Positions 16,742-25,560 of a DNA stretch of 47,140 nucleotides are shown here, in pieces; positions within the stretch are counted from its first letter, which is position 1, and the number at the start of each line of letters is the position of its first letter. The notes beneath the pieces are model-generated. The model was not told the DNA's origin and ran no database searches. It worked only from the letters and a program-made list of their open reading frames with translations. Origin of the DNA: Roseibium sp. MMSF_3544 (GTDB taxonomy: Bacteria; Pseudomonadota; Alphaproteobacteria; Rhizobiales; Stappiaceae); assembly GCF_030732845.1 (NCBI RefSeq), contig NZ_JASHKA010000035.1, positions 1-47,140 of the forward strand. The letters run 5' to 3'. A program made the translations under genes and the position numbers.

Positions 16742-17169
16742 CGTCTGTTCGATCCGGTCGTTCGGGCCTGTGGCCCGCCAATTTATCAAGGGTGTTTGCA
16801 AGCCTGTCGTCAGGCAGCAAAAAACAGGGAGATCCCGGACCCTGGCGCCGCGGTGTTCGCGTCAGCCGAAGGCCGGGCTGGTAATTCGCGTGATCGCGTT
16901 CATCTCAAAACCGATGAATATGAGGTCCGTGTCGAGCATGGCATGGGACATAGCAGCACTTGTCGCGTGAATAAAGAGAAAGCTTCGATTTACCGCCGAT
17001 GCATCTGAAGGCGCGCGCCTTTCTGCTTTGCGTTCCGGCTCACTAACGTTGAAGACCAGCGGAAAATGGCTGGAAGCGTGCCGTGCGAAACGCACGGTAA
17101 CCGAAAATAGACAAGTCCCGTGTATGCACTCTTATCAGACAAGAACAGGGCAAGAGTGGCATCGGCGAC
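16742..17169. other. Intergenic region between divergent ileS and GT87 genes
   Basis: 428 bp with no credible coding region. It must contain the ileS promoter and the promoter of the plus-strand glycosyltransferase gene. The only notable feature is a 14-bp GC-rich palindrome (AAGGCGCGCGCCTT, 17008-17021), which could be an operator or chance. No tRNA or riboswitch fold was recognised. Confidence 0.45.
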
Positions 17170-18459
17170 ATGACGATAACGCACAAGGACGGACACGAGG
17201 CAGCACCGCCGGCGGATCCGGACCGCGGCCTTTGGGAGCGCGGTGTCCGCTCCGGTGACTGGTTGACCTGGGACCGCATCGGCTTTGCAAGCCTGTGCTC
17301 TGCAATCGGTATCAGTCTCGGTCTCATCTGGCTGCTTCTCATGCCCAATTCCTTCGGAGCCCCCAGCGGCACCCTGCTGATGGATTATCTGAGCTTCTGG
17401 CTAGCAGGCCGGCAGGTTCTCGCCGGAACACCTGAAATCGTCTATGTTCCGGCCGACTTTTCCGCGCTTCAGGCAGAGTTGTCGGGCTCCGACACGGTGT
17501 TCGGGTTCTTCTATCCGCCGATGTTCCAGCTCCTGCAAAGTGTCTATGCGCTGCTTCCCTACAAGGCAGCCTTTGCTGCTTTCATCCTTTCGACCACCGC
17601 CCTTCTGTGCGTCGCGTGCCGTCTGATCACGGGCAACTGGCTGTTCGCGCTCTGCCTGATCATCATTCCGGCTTGCGCCAACAACGCCTTTCACGGTCAG
17701 AACGCTGCGCTGACCGCTGCGCTATACGGGTTTTTTCTTGTAGGTGTCGAGCGGCAGAAACTGTTCCTGGCCGGAATTGCGCTCGGCCTTTTGACCATCA
17801 AGCCTCAACTCGGGATCCTGGCGCCGATCGCGCTCATCGCGAGCCTCAACTGGCGAACCTTTCTCAGCGCCTCGGTTACGACACTTGCCTTTGCAGCCCT
17901 GAGCGTTGCCGTGCTCGGGATCGGCGTCTGGCAGGTGTTCTGGCATCAGGCACCGGTCGCGTCGGCGATGATGGAACTTGGTGGTGTCGAGTGGGGCAAG
18001 ATGATCTCGGTCTACAGCAGCTTCCGCCAGTTCGGCCTCGGGCATGCGCCTGCCATGGCCATTCAGGCACTGTTCGCATTCGGCGCGTTGGTGTGCGTTT
18101 GGAAAGTCTGGCGTGGAACCACCGACATGGCCGTACGGGCTTCGGTTCTTGTCTGCGGCACCCTGCTCGTGACGCCATTTGCCCTGTCTTATGACCTGAC
18201 GCTGCTGGTCATACCATGCGCCTTCCTCATCCGGGACGGACTGAAGGACGGCTTTTTTCCTTATGAAAAAGTGTTGCTTGCGCTGGTCATCGGCCTGTCG
18301 GCGTCAACGGCACCCTTTGCCATTCTGCTCGGCCTGCCGATTGCGCCCTTGCTGCCGGCGATTGTACTTTATCTCGGCATGCGCCGCATGCAGATGCTGC
18401 CGCTTGCGAGCACACCGTCGGAAAAACAGGGTCATATCTCCGGAACGGTTTCAGTCTGA
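17170..18459 (+). CDS. GT87-type (DUF2029) polyprenyl-phosphate-mannose-like glycosyltransferase
   Basis: A 429-aa polytopic protein with roughly ten membrane helices. An early periplasmic loop contains DYLSFWLAGRQVLAG and FFYPPMFQLLQSVYALLPY. The first acidic residue after helix 1 and the YPP motif are typical of the GT87 family of polyprenyl-phosphomannose-dependent C-type transferases. Internal NAFHGQNAALTAALYGFFL and IKPQLGILAPIAL are further family hallmarks. The substrate is unknown; members mannosylate lipids or glycans on the outer face of the membrane. A single gene whose last 28 bp overlap, tail to tail, the EamA transporter gene. Confidence 0.85.
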   Translation: MTITHKDGHEAAPPADPDRGLWERGVRSGDWLTWDRIGFASLCSAIGISLGLIWLLLMPNSFGAPSGTLLMDYLSFWLAGRQVLAGTPEIVYVPADFSALQAELSGSDTVFGFFYPPMFQLLQSVYALLPYKAAFAAFILSTTALLCVACRLITGNWLFALCLIIIPACANNAFHGQNAALTAALYGFFLVGVERQKLFLAGIALGLLTIKPQLGILAPIALIASLNWRTFLSASVTTLAFAALSVAVLGIGVWQVFWHQAPVASAMMELGGVEWGKMISVYSSFRQFGLGHAPAMAIQALFAFGALVCVWKVWRGTTDMAVRASVLVCGTLLVTPFALSYDLTLLVIPCAFLIRDGLKDGFFPYEKVLLALVIGLSASTAPFAILLGLPIAPLLPAIVLYLGMRRMQMLPLASTPSEKQGHISGTVSV

Positions 18460-19376
18460 TGTTTCAGTTTCCGCTTTCGTTCGCGGTGGGTGATGTAAAG
18501 CCCGCTGCCGATGATGAGCGCGATGCCGATCCAGGTCGGGCCGTCGGGAAAATCGGAAAAAACGAGATAGCCGAAGAGCGTGGCGCTGACGATTTCAACA
18601 TATTGCAGCGGTGCCAGCAGGCTGGCGTTGCCGCGTTGAAACGCGGCGACGACAAGGCCGTGGGCGGCAAAGGAAATGAAACCGATGAGGACCATCCACC
18701 CGGTTTGCGGTCCGGACGGGATCACGAATTCATAGCCCTCAAATGAGCCAAGTGAACCGATCAGCAACGCGCTACCCAACAGCACGGCACCGGAGAGCCC
18801 GGCCCCGAATTGAATTGTGAGCAGGTCGTCTTCGACCGGATAAAGCTTGTTGATGAGGAGATAGAACGCGAACACGATTGCGGTGAAGACCGGCAACAGG
18901 CTGACCAACCCGATCTCTGCCAGATTGGGCCGCAAGATGATGATGGCGCCGAGCAATCCGACCAGAATGGCACCGATCCTGCGAATGCCGACCTGTTCTT
19001 TCAAAATCAGCGCCGCCAGAACAGTCAGGATCATCGGCTCGATGAAGAAGATTGAAATCGCTGTCGCCACGGACATGTATTTGACTGCGGTGAAGAAGCT
19101 GAGCGAGGCAATGGCAAGCAGTATGCCTCGGACGGCATTGACCACCGGTTGCCTTGCCCGGAGCCGTGTGATCCGGCCGGTCAAAAGCGCAATGGCAAGA
19201 CAGATCAGGAACTGAAACAGAAATCGCCCGAAGGTAATTTCAAGCGCGGGAATGTAAGCCGACAGGTACTTCGCGATGATGTCCATGATCGGAACGATCA
19301 GCATCGCCGATGTCATCAGGAAAATTGCCTGCAAAGGGTTTTGCTCGACCGCAGCCCCGGCGCTGCTTCGTGTCAC
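18432..19376 (-). CDS. EamA/DMT-superfamily transporter
   Basis: A 314-aa membrane protein with about ten helices in two EamA repeats (first around residues 15-150, second around 160-300), as in drug/metabolite exporters of the RhaT/S-adenosylmethionine-carrier type. The substrate cannot be predicted. It starts with GTG at 19376, whose GTGA overlaps the ribF stop by four bases, so translation is probably coupled to ribF. A flavin or precursor could be the cargo, but there is no direct evidence. Its 3' end overlaps the convergent GT87 gene by 28 bp. Confidence 0.9.
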   Translation of the reverse strand: MTRSSAGAAVEQNPLQAIFLMTSAMLIVPIMDIIAKYLSAYIPALEITFGRFLFQFLICLAIALLTGRITRLRARQPVVNAVRGILLAIASLSFFTAVKYMSVATAISIFFIEPMILTVLAALILKEQVGIRRIGAILVGLLGAIIILRPNLAEIGLVSLLPVFTAIVFAFYLLINKLYPVEDDLLTIQFGAGLSGAVLLGSALLIGSLGSFEGYEFVIPSGPQTGWMVLIGFISFAAHGLVVAAFQRGNASLLAPLQYVEIVSATLFGYLVFSDFPDGPTWIGIALIIGSGLYITHRERKRKLKHQTETVPEI

Positions 19377-20371
19377 GTGGCAAGATCCAGAAGTTTCATG
19401 TCTATTTCCGACAGCGGCTGAAGGGACTGCAGCGCTGCACGCGCTTCTTCGCTGTCACGATCCATCTGCGCGACCAGTGCATCGGCCGTCTCGAACTTCT
19501 CTTCACCGCGGAGATAGGACACAAGGTGCACCCTGAGCGTCTTGCCGTAGAGATCGCCTGAAAAATCGAACAGAAAGACTTCGAAGACAACGGAACCGTT
19601 GTCGAATGTCGGGCGCCGCCCATAGCTGGCAACGCCGTCATACCAGCCGTCTTCCGTCTTCACCTTCACGGCGTAAATACCGCTGAGCAACGGGCACCCT
19701 TCGTCCAGGTGCAAGTTGGCTGTCGGATAGCCGAGATCCCGGCCGCGCTTGTTGCCGTGTTCGACCGTCGCGTCGAAAAACCACCGGTATCCGAGAAGCG
19801 CGTTGGCCTGCGCAATGTCTCCTGTTTTCAGACAATCCCGGATGCGGGTGGACGAGATCACTTCTGCGCCTTCATCCTCCTCCCGCTGGACGATCGTAAC
19901 GCCGAAGCCATAGTCGGCGCCTGCGGCACGCAGGAAGTCAGGTGTTCCCTTGCGGGCTTTGCCGAAGTGAAAGTCGTATCCCGTCACCGCGTGTGAAATG
20001 TCGAGCGTGTTTATGAGGATGTCTTCCACGAAGACGTTTGCCTCGATCCCGGCAAAGTCCTTTGTGAACGGCAGGATAAGTGCCCCGTCCAAGTCGCACA
20101 CCTTCAGCATCTCGACCTTGAGTGGCGGCGGAGTGAGGCGGTAAACGGGCTTCGACGGATTAAACACCGTGCGCGGGTGCGGCTCGAAGCTCATCGCAAA
20201 GACGGGATGATGGGTTCCACGGCCGAGACCGAGTGCAGCATCCAGCACAGCCCGATGTCCCCGATGCACGCCGTCGAAATTGCCGATTGCAACAATTCCG
20301 CCCTTCAGCTCTTCGGGAAAGGCTTCAAGGTTTTCAACATACAAGAACCTTGAGGACGGAGACGGGCTCAT
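19373..20371 (-). CDS. ribF: Bifunctional riboflavin kinase / FAD synthetase
   Basis: About 332 aa. The N-terminal FMN adenylyltransferase module has IGNFDGVHRGHRAVL (the HxGH nucleotidyltransferase motif) and ISSTRIRDCLKTGDI. The C-terminal riboflavin kinase module has GYPTANL, GIYAVKV and the FDFSGDLYGKTLRV segment. It converts riboflavin to FMN and then FAD in the cytoplasm. The frame opens at 20434, but the ATG at 20371 gives the normal N-terminus and has AAGG upstream. It is followed by the EamA transporter with a 4-base overlap. ribF is often near ileS-lspA in proteobacteria; here the GT87 and EamA genes separate them. Confidence 0.97.
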   Translation of the reverse strand: MSPSPSSRFLYVENLEAFPEELKGGIVAIGNFDGVHRGHRAVLDAALGLGRGTHHPVFAMSFEPHPRTVFNPSKPVYRLTPPPLKVEMLKVCDLDGALILPFTKDFAGIEANVFVEDILINTLDISHAVTGYDFHFGKARKGTPDFLRAAGADYGFGVTIVQREEDEGAEVISSTRIRDCLKTGDIAQANALLGYRWFFDATVEHGNKRGRDLGYPTANLHLDEGCPLLSGIYAVKVKTEDGWYDGVASYGRRPTFDNGSVVFEVFLFDFSGDLYGKTLRVHLVSYLRGEEKFETADALVAQMDRDSEEARAALQSLQPLSEIDMKLLDLAT

Positions 20372-20433
20372 GCAGCAGACCTTCGTGCAATCTATCGGCC
20401 GGGACGGCTCTTCAGGAATCGGCAGACAGGACA

Positions 20434-20454
20434 AACGCTCCTAATGGGAGCGTT
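20434..20454 (-). terminator. Possible terminator after the MaoC gene
   Basis: A perfect 8-bp stem (AACGCTCC at 20434-20441 with GGAGCGTT at 20447-20454, 5-nt loop) lies about 60 bp past the MaoC stop. On the minus strand it is followed by only a short T tract (TTTGT), so the call is tentative. Confidence 0.45.
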
Positions 20455-20514
20455 GCCGACGCTGGCGGGGAACCTGCCGCTTACACGTGAAAACGTCAAG
20501 GGCGCAGAGCTTTG

Positions 20515-20961
20515 TCAAAGACGCGATCTGTCGTCGCCGCGGCTGGGCACCTTGACCAGGGCCTCACCTTCCAGAACGATCGTGTCGTCCACGCTGCAGA
20601 TACAGGACAGTCGTGCGCGGTTGCCCCGTTCCATGAGTTCTTCCACCGTTACCGTAACCTTGACGTCGTCACCGATCTTTACCGGCGCCTTGAAGTTCAG
20701 CGTCTGCGAGAGGTAAATCGCACCGGGGCCCGGCAAGCGCGTGCCGAGCACCGCCGAAATGAGGCTGGCGGTATAGAGGCCGTGGGCGATACGGGTCTTG
20801 AACGGTGTGCGGGCCGCGAAGTGTTCCGACAGGTGAATTGGATTGCGGTCTCCGGAGACTTCGGCAAAACCGACGACGTCAGAAGAACTGACGTGTTTGA
20901 CCAGTTCTTCCTGCATTCCCGTTTCCAGATCTTCGAAATAGAGTGTTCGCAATTCCAACAT
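20515..20961 (-). CDS. MaoC-like (R)-specific enoyl-CoA hydratase
   Basis: A 148-aa hot-dog-fold protein with the hydratase-2 motif FAEVSGDRNPIHLSE (catalytic Asp38 and His43) and the ARIAHG-type helix (TRIAHGLYTASLISAVLG). Such enzymes hydrate trans-2-enoyl-CoA to (R)-3-hydroxyacyl-CoA. PhaJ members feed polyhydroxyalkanoate synthesis; others act in acyl-CoA metabolism. No PHA gene is in the window, so the exact role is open. A single gene, followed by a possible terminator and separated from ribF by 143 bp. Confidence 0.92.
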   Translation of the reverse strand: MLELRTLYFEDLETGMQEELVKHVSSSDVVGFAEVSGDRNPIHLSEHFAARTPFKTRIAHGLYTASLISAVLGTRLPGPGAIYLSQTLNFKAPVKIGDDVKVTVTVEELMERGNRARLSCICSVDDTIVLEGEALVKVPSRGDDRSRL

Positions 20962-21118
20962 TGTAATTTCCGCCCGATTTTTTCTTTTTTCCCACCGCGA
21001 GGGACGCTAGGCCTCCTAAGGTTTTCTGACAATTGTGCTTTCGGCGAACAAAAAGAATCTGAAATTAACGGTCTTTTCAGGGCCAGCAGGTAGATTACGC
21101 CGGGTGTGGGGAGGTGAG

Positions 21119-21135
21119 GACACAGGAATTGTGTC
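21119..21135. promoter_or_regulatory. Short inverted repeat upstream of cheY, possible operator
   Basis: GACACA (21119-21124), 5-bp spacer, TGTGTC (21130-21135), 77 bp upstream of the cheY start. The symmetry suits a dimeric regulator. No known regulator consensus was recognised, and a 6-bp-arm repeat can occur by chance. Confidence 0.3.
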
Positions 21136-21212
21136 GCTCTCCTTCAGAGTCAAATCGCGTTTCCACCGGCCCACGGCCAGGGGCCGCGCTAATTGACAGT
21201 ATGGAGTAGACA

Positions 21213-21596
21213 ATGGCCCTTGATCTTCAGATGCCGGTCCTCGTGGTCGATGACTACAAGACGATGATTCGCATCATTCGCAACTTGCTGAAGCAACTCG
21301 GCTTCGAAGACATCGACGATGCTGCGGACGGTACCGAAGCCCTGGAAAAAATGAAACAGCGCCGCTACGGCCTGGTCATTTCCGACTGGAACATGGAGCC
21401 GATGACCGGCTACGAGCTGCTCAAGCAGGTCCGGTCCGACTCGGGTCTCAGCAAAACCCCGTTCATCATGGTCACCGCGGAATCCAAGACGGAAAACGTC
21501 ATTGCCGCGAAAAAGGCCGGCGTGAACAACTATATCGTGAAGCCATTCAACGCTCAGACGCTGAAAGGCAAGATCGAAGCCGTCTTCTCCGACTGA
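21213..21596 (+). CDS. cheY: Chemotaxis response regulator CheY
   Basis: A 127-aa single-domain receiver. The acidic pair is Asp13-Asp14 (VVDDY), the phospho-acceptor Asp58 (VISDWNM), the switch residues Thr88 and Tyr107 and the catalytic Lys110 (IVKPFN), matching active CheY. It carries the CheA signal to the flagellar motor switch FliM. The gene is followed by cheZ after 174 bp containing a hairpin. The rest of the chemotaxis operon (cheA, cheW, cheB, cheR) is not present, so this is a separate cheY-cheZ locus. A good candidate for the motor-binding CheY. Confidence 0.95.
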   Translation: MALDLQMPVLVVDDYKTMIRIIRNLLKQLGFEDIDDAADGTEALEKMKQRRYGLVISDWNMEPMTGYELLKQVRSDSGLSKTPFIMVTAESKTENVIAAKKAGVNNYIVKPFNAQTLKGKIEAVFSD

Positions 21597-21660
21597 TTTC
21601 ATGCATCTGGCGGGGCCCCGACAAGGGGAACTCCGCCCGAACGCTACGGGTGTCCGGGGG

Positions 21661-21680
21661 GACCTGCCGGGGGGCAGGTC
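21661..21680 (+). other. Hairpin between cheY and cheZ
   Basis: A perfect 8-bp stem (GACCTGCC at 21661-21668, GGGG loop, GGCAGGTC at 21673-21680) with no T-run after it. It is therefore not a standard intrinsic terminator. It could slow transcription or mark an RNA-processing site that sets the cheY:cheZ ratio. Confidence 0.4.
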
Positions 21681-21770
21681 GTTCGCCGGCACAACAAACC
21701 CGTAAGAAAGTGCGGTTCAAACCATGTCGAACCGCATGTTGGAGAAGGCTTCATTCGGGGGGCGAATTCC

Positions 21771-22445
21771 ATGGCCAACATGAAGCAGGAAAACGTGGCT
21801 CGCGTCATCGACTTCCTGGAACAGAACAAAAATCGCGATGGCGAGGTCTCCTTGACCGACGTCATGCACCTTGCCGAAGTCATGTCCGGTTCGATGCACG
21901 ATTTCCTGACAGCGGTACAGCCGGCAGTGACGGAAGAGCTGACGCTGATCGGCAAGGAAATCTCGCGCATGAAGGATGAAATCTCCCAGTTGCGCGCAAA
22001 CGACATGACCGGCAACAAGATCCCGGATGCCGGGCGGGAGTTGGACGCGATCGTCGAAGCAACCGAAGACGCCACCAACACCATCATGGAAGCTGCCGAA
22101 GAAATCATGGGGGCCGACACCAGTGATGCCGAAGCGTATCAGGAACTGGTCAGCAACAAGATGATTTCCATCTTCGAGGCCTGCACCTTCCAGGACATTA
22201 CCGGTCAGCGGATCTCAAAGGTCGTCACGACGCTGAACTATATTGACGAACGCGTGTCGTCTTTCATCGAGCACCTTCGGATTCCCGAGGAACTTGACGC
22301 TGCGATTGAGGAAAGCGAAGAGGATCGCCGGAAGCGCGAGCTGATCCTGCACGGGCCGCAGCATACCGGCGAGGGCGTCTCGCAGGACGATATCGACGCC
22401 TTGCTCACGGACGTTCAGGCCGACATCGACAAACTGTTCGACTAA
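21771..22445 (+). CDS. cheZ: Chemotaxis phosphatase CheZ
   Basis: A 224-aa helical protein. The catalytic segment FEACTFQDITGQRISKV carries the CheZ active-site pair (Asp142 and Gln146, matching Asp143/Gln147 of E. coli CheZ). A long charged helix follows, then a C-terminal tail with SQDDIDALL (204-212) and QADIDKLFD (216-224). In E. coli the extreme C-terminus of CheZ binds CheY. The first tail motif here resembles the CheY-binding N-terminus of FliM, so it probably docks CheY-P. CheZ dephosphorylates CheY-P to end the motor signal. It lies downstream of cheY with a terminator after the stop. Confidence 0.93.
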   Translation: MANMKQENVARVIDFLEQNKNRDGEVSLTDVMHLAEVMSGSMHDFLTAVQPAVTEELTLIGKEISRMKDEISQLRANDMTGNKIPDAGRELDAIVEATEDATNTIMEAAEEIMGADTSDAEAYQELVSNKMISIFEACTFQDITGQRISKVVTTLNYIDERVSSFIEHLRIPEELDAAIEESEEDRRKRELILHGPQHTGEGVSQDDIDALLTDVQADIDKLFD

Positions 22446-22481
22446 ATTTCCGGTCGGATTTAGTCCGAAACCGGATGGCGC

Positions 22482-22516
22482 AACGGGTCCTCCTCTCGAG
22501 GGCCCGTTTCCGTTTT
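22482..22516 (+). terminator. Rho-independent terminator after cheZ
   Basis: A stem AACGGGTCC (22482-22490) with GGGCCCGTT (22500-22508, one G-U pair) and a 9-nt loop, followed by T-rich sequence (TTTCCGTTTT). It is 37 bp after the cheZ stop. Confidence 0.7.
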
Positions 22517-22593
22517 GCCGCAGATCCGGAGGATCGGGCCTCCCCTTAAAAGCTCAGGACTGTCAAAAGAAGTCCGTTTCGGCGTTTTTGGGT

Positions 22594-23469
22594 TCACCAC
22601 CGGAGACGCGGTAGTGCAGCGCGGGCGCGAAGGCCCTCTTCGATCAGGCGTTTGCGGATCAGGTGCTCTTCCGGCGCATCACTTGGACCGAAATCGGATG
22701 CATGGATGCCTGCCGTGATGAACAACACGTCGATATCCTGAGACACGGCGCCACGAATATCGGTCGGAAGCCCGTCGCCGATGGCAAGAACATCCTCCTT
22801 GGCGACCGGCGCGCCGTGAAGTGCTTCCAGCCGTTTCAGAGCGGCATGATAGATAGGGGCATGAGGCTTGCCCAAAATGGCAACATCGCCGCCCAGGTCT
22901 TCATAAAGCCGGGCCAGTGCACCGGCACACCAGACCAGCCGGTCGCCCCGTTCAACGACAATGTCCGGATTGGCGCAGATCATCAGAAGGCCGCGATCTG
23001 CCAGTTTCTGCAGGCGGTCCCGGTAGTCGTCTGGTGTTTCACGCTCATCGTCCACGAGACCCGTGCAACTGATAGCGTCGGCCTCTTCGTCGTTGGACGT
23101 GAAGGTCGCCTCCAGGTTCCAGTAAAGCGGCTGATCCCTGTTTGGACCGATATGCAACAGCGTCTTGTCGCCCTGTGCTTCCAGAATTTCCCGTGTCACG
23201 TCGCCGGAAGTGACGATGTCGTCATAAGCTTCTTCGGGAACCCCAAGTTTTGCCAGCATCTCGCCGACCTGTTTGGCCGGGCGCGGCGCGTTGGTTATGA
23301 GCACAACTTTGCCACCGGTTTCCTCGCGGTAGGCGCGCAAGGCCTTGTGCGCATCTTCAAACGCGGCAATGCCATTGTGCAACACGCCCCAGACGTCGCA
23401 CAGGATCCCCTTGTACAAGGGAGCAACGGCGCGAAGCCCGTCAATGAGAAGCGGTGCAGAAACGGTCAT
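22594..23469 (-). CDS. HAD-superfamily hydrolase, class IIA (TIGR01459 type)
   Basis: A 291-aa HAD protein. Motif I is ILCDVWGVLHNG with nucleophile Asp25; the usual second Asp is Trp, which I recall as normal for the TIGR01459 group. Motif II is VVLITNAPRP, motif III centres on GKPHAPIYHAAL, and the motif IV acidic residues are in AIGDGLPTDIRGA. The large class IIA cap holds several Cys. The substrate is unknown, but the family resembles p-nitrophenyl phosphatase/NagD-type sugar-phosphate phosphatases. It is divergent from mutL with a 113-bp spacer. Confidence 0.9.
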   Translation of the reverse strand: MTVSAPLLIDGLRAVAPLYKGILCDVWGVLHNGIAAFEDAHKALRAYREETGGKVVLITNAPRPAKQVGEMLAKLGVPEEAYDDIVTSGDVTREILEAQGDKTLLHIGPNRDQPLYWNLEATFTSNDEEADAISCTGLVDDERETPDDYRDRLQKLADRGLLMICANPDIVVERGDRLVWCAGALARLYEDLGGDVAILGKPHAPIYHAALKRLEALHGAPVAKEDVLAIGDGLPTDIRGAVSQDIDVLFITAGIHASDFGPSDAPEEHLIRKRLIEEGLRARAALPRLRW

Positions 23470-23582
23470 GGAGGGTCACTCGGATTGAGATTGATCTGGT
23501 AAGCTTGCAAAAGAATCGAGACAGACTCGGCGCGGACCATATAGGAACAGGGCTCGGGGGGAAACCGAGTAAAGGGACATTC

Positions 23583-25490
23583 ATGCAGGTCAGGCAACTT
23601 GGCGAAAAGGTGATCAACCAGATCGCAGCCGGCGAAGTGATCGAACGGCCCGCCAGCGTGATCAAGGAACTGGTTGAGAATGCTGTCGACGCCGGAGCGC
23701 GCAACATCGAGATCACGACCGCAGCCGGCGGTAAGACCCTCATGCGCGTTGCCGATGATGGCGAGGGCATGCGCCAGGACGATCTCAGGCTTGCCATCCG
23801 CCGGCATTGCACTTCCAAGATATCAGACAATGATCTCTTTGATATCCGAACGCTCGGGTTTCGCGGCGAGGCGTTGCCGTCGATCGGGTCTGTCGCCAGG
23901 CTTTTGATCCAGACCCGGCATGCGGACGAGGACCACGCCTGGGCGATTGCCGTGGAAGGCGGCAAGGAACAGCCGCTGGTTCCCGCCGCGCGGGCACGAG
24001 GGACGCAGGTTGAAGTCCGAGACCTTTTCTTTGCCACGCCAGCAAGGCTTAAGTTCCTGAAGTCGGACCGCGCCGAAGCCTCGGCAATCACCGAAATCGT
24101 CAAGCGGATTGCGCTCGCTTATCCCGATATCGGTTTTGCCCTCTCAGGCGCCGACCGCCAGCCCCAAAGCTGGCCGGCGGCCAGAGGCAGCGAGCCGCAT
24201 CTGGCGCGCATTGCCCAGATCCTCGGACAGGATTTCGTGGACAATGCTATGGAGATCGATGCCGGACGTGAAGGCGTCCGGTTGAGCGGATTTGCCGGTC
24301 TGCCCACCCACCATCGGGGCAATGCCCAGCATCAGTTTTTTTTCGTCAACGGGCGGCCGGTCAAGGACAAGCTGCTGCTCTCCGGTCTGCGCGGGGCATA
24401 TGCGGATGTGCTTGCGAGAGACAGGCACCCCGTTGTCGTTCTCTTCATTGACCTCGATCCGACTCAGGTGGATGTCAACGTTCACCCGGCCAAGGCAGAC
24501 GTTCGCTTTCGCGATTCCCAGCTTGTGCGCGGCCTGCTTGTCGGAGCGATCAAGCAGGCGCTCGTTCAGGCAGGGCACAGGTCTTCAACTTCGAATGCGG
24601 CTGTTGCCCTCGACGCTCTTCGCTCGCACGGGGCCGGATTTCAGGCGCCGCCTGCCGGTGGCCTTGCCTCGGCCGAGCACATGCGCACCGCAAACGGTAT
24701 GGGCGCGTCAACTGCATATGCGCGCCAGGAAGCAGCGCCTCGCTGGAACCCCGACGTTTTTCGCCCGCTTGATCCAGATGGCGAACCCCAGCCAGGTTTT
24801 GCCGAGGCGGCTCAACCGGCCTACGAGACACAAAACGGGTTTTCCGGTCTGGCCGTTCCGTCCGCAGACGCAAGGGCAAACGAGGTCCCGGTTGAACAGG
24901 AAAAAACGCAGTTGCCCCTTGGTGCAGCGCGGGCTCAGGTTCACGAGACCTACATCATTGCCCAAACGGAGGATGGCGTTGTCATTGTCGACCAGCATGC
25001 GGCCCATGAACGCCTGGTCTATGAGCGGTTGAAGGACGCGCTGGCGAAGAACGAGGTTCCCCGCCAGATCCTGCTGATTCCCGAAATCGTGGAATTGACC
25101 GAGGAAGACGCGCTTCGCCTTGCCGAGAAGGCTGGCGACCTGGAGCAGGCCGGTCTGGTTCTGGAAGCCTTTGGTCCGGGTGCTGTTGCTGTCAGGGAAA
25201 CACCGGCGCTTCTCGGCGACATGGACATTCAGAGCATGGTGCGCAATCTCGCAGATGAACTTGCCGAGTGGGAAACGGCTGACGGTCTTCAGGAAAAACT
25301 CGACCACGTCGCCGCAACGATGGCGTGCCATGGCTCGGTCCGGGCTGGGCGCCGCATGCGCGCAGAAGAAATGGATGCGCTCTTGCGGGACATGGAGGCC
25401 ACCCCCAAATCAGGGCAATGCAATCACGGCAGACCGACCTGGGTTGAGCTCAAGCTAACGGACATCGAAAAGCTCTTTGGCCGCAAGTAA
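23583..25490 (+). CDS. mutL: DNA mismatch repair protein MutL (endonuclease type)
   Basis: A 635-aa MutL. The GHKL ATPase has IAAGEVIERPASVIKELVEN, DAGA, DDGEGM, GFRGEALPSI and GTQVEVRDLFFATPARLKFL. The C-terminal domain carries the metal-dependent endonuclease motif DQHAAHERLVYE (DQHA-xx-E-x4-E), the ACHGSVRAG segment and CNHGRPT, so it should nick the daughter strand as in organisms lacking MutH. A variable linker separates the two halves. The frame extends to 23454, but the ATG at 23583 has AAAGGGA upstream and the canonical start. The next gene follows after 70 bp on the same strand. Confidence 0.98.
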   Translation: MQVRQLGEKVINQIAAGEVIERPASVIKELVENAVDAGARNIEITTAAGGKTLMRVADDGEGMRQDDLRLAIRRHCTSKISDNDLFDIRTLGFRGEALPSIGSVARLLIQTRHADEDHAWAIAVEGGKEQPLVPAARARGTQVEVRDLFFATPARLKFLKSDRAEASAITEIVKRIALAYPDIGFALSGADRQPQSWPAARGSEPHLARIAQILGQDFVDNAMEIDAGREGVRLSGFAGLPTHHRGNAQHQFFFVNGRPVKDKLLLSGLRGAYADVLARDRHPVVVLFIDLDPTQVDVNVHPAKADVRFRDSQLVRGLLVGAIKQALVQAGHRSSTSNAAVALDALRSHGAGFQAPPAGGLASAEHMRTANGMGASTAYARQEAAPRWNPDVFRPLDPDGEPQPGFAEAAQPAYETQNGFSGLAVPSADARANEVPVEQEKTQLPLGAARAQVHETYIIAQTEDGVVIVDQHAAHERLVYERLKDALAKNEVPRQILLIPEIVELTEEDALRLAEKAGDLEQAGLVLEAFGPGAVAVRETPALLGDMDIQSMVRNLADELAEWETADGLQEKLDHVAATMACHGSVRAGRRMRAEEMDALLRDMEATPKSGQCNHGRPTWVELKLTDIEKLFGRK

Positions 25491-25560
25491 TGGTGAAAAG
25501 CTGATCGGCCAGGGCCTGCCTCGCGTACCGTCTATTGAATTTCGTGAAAAGGAGTACGAA

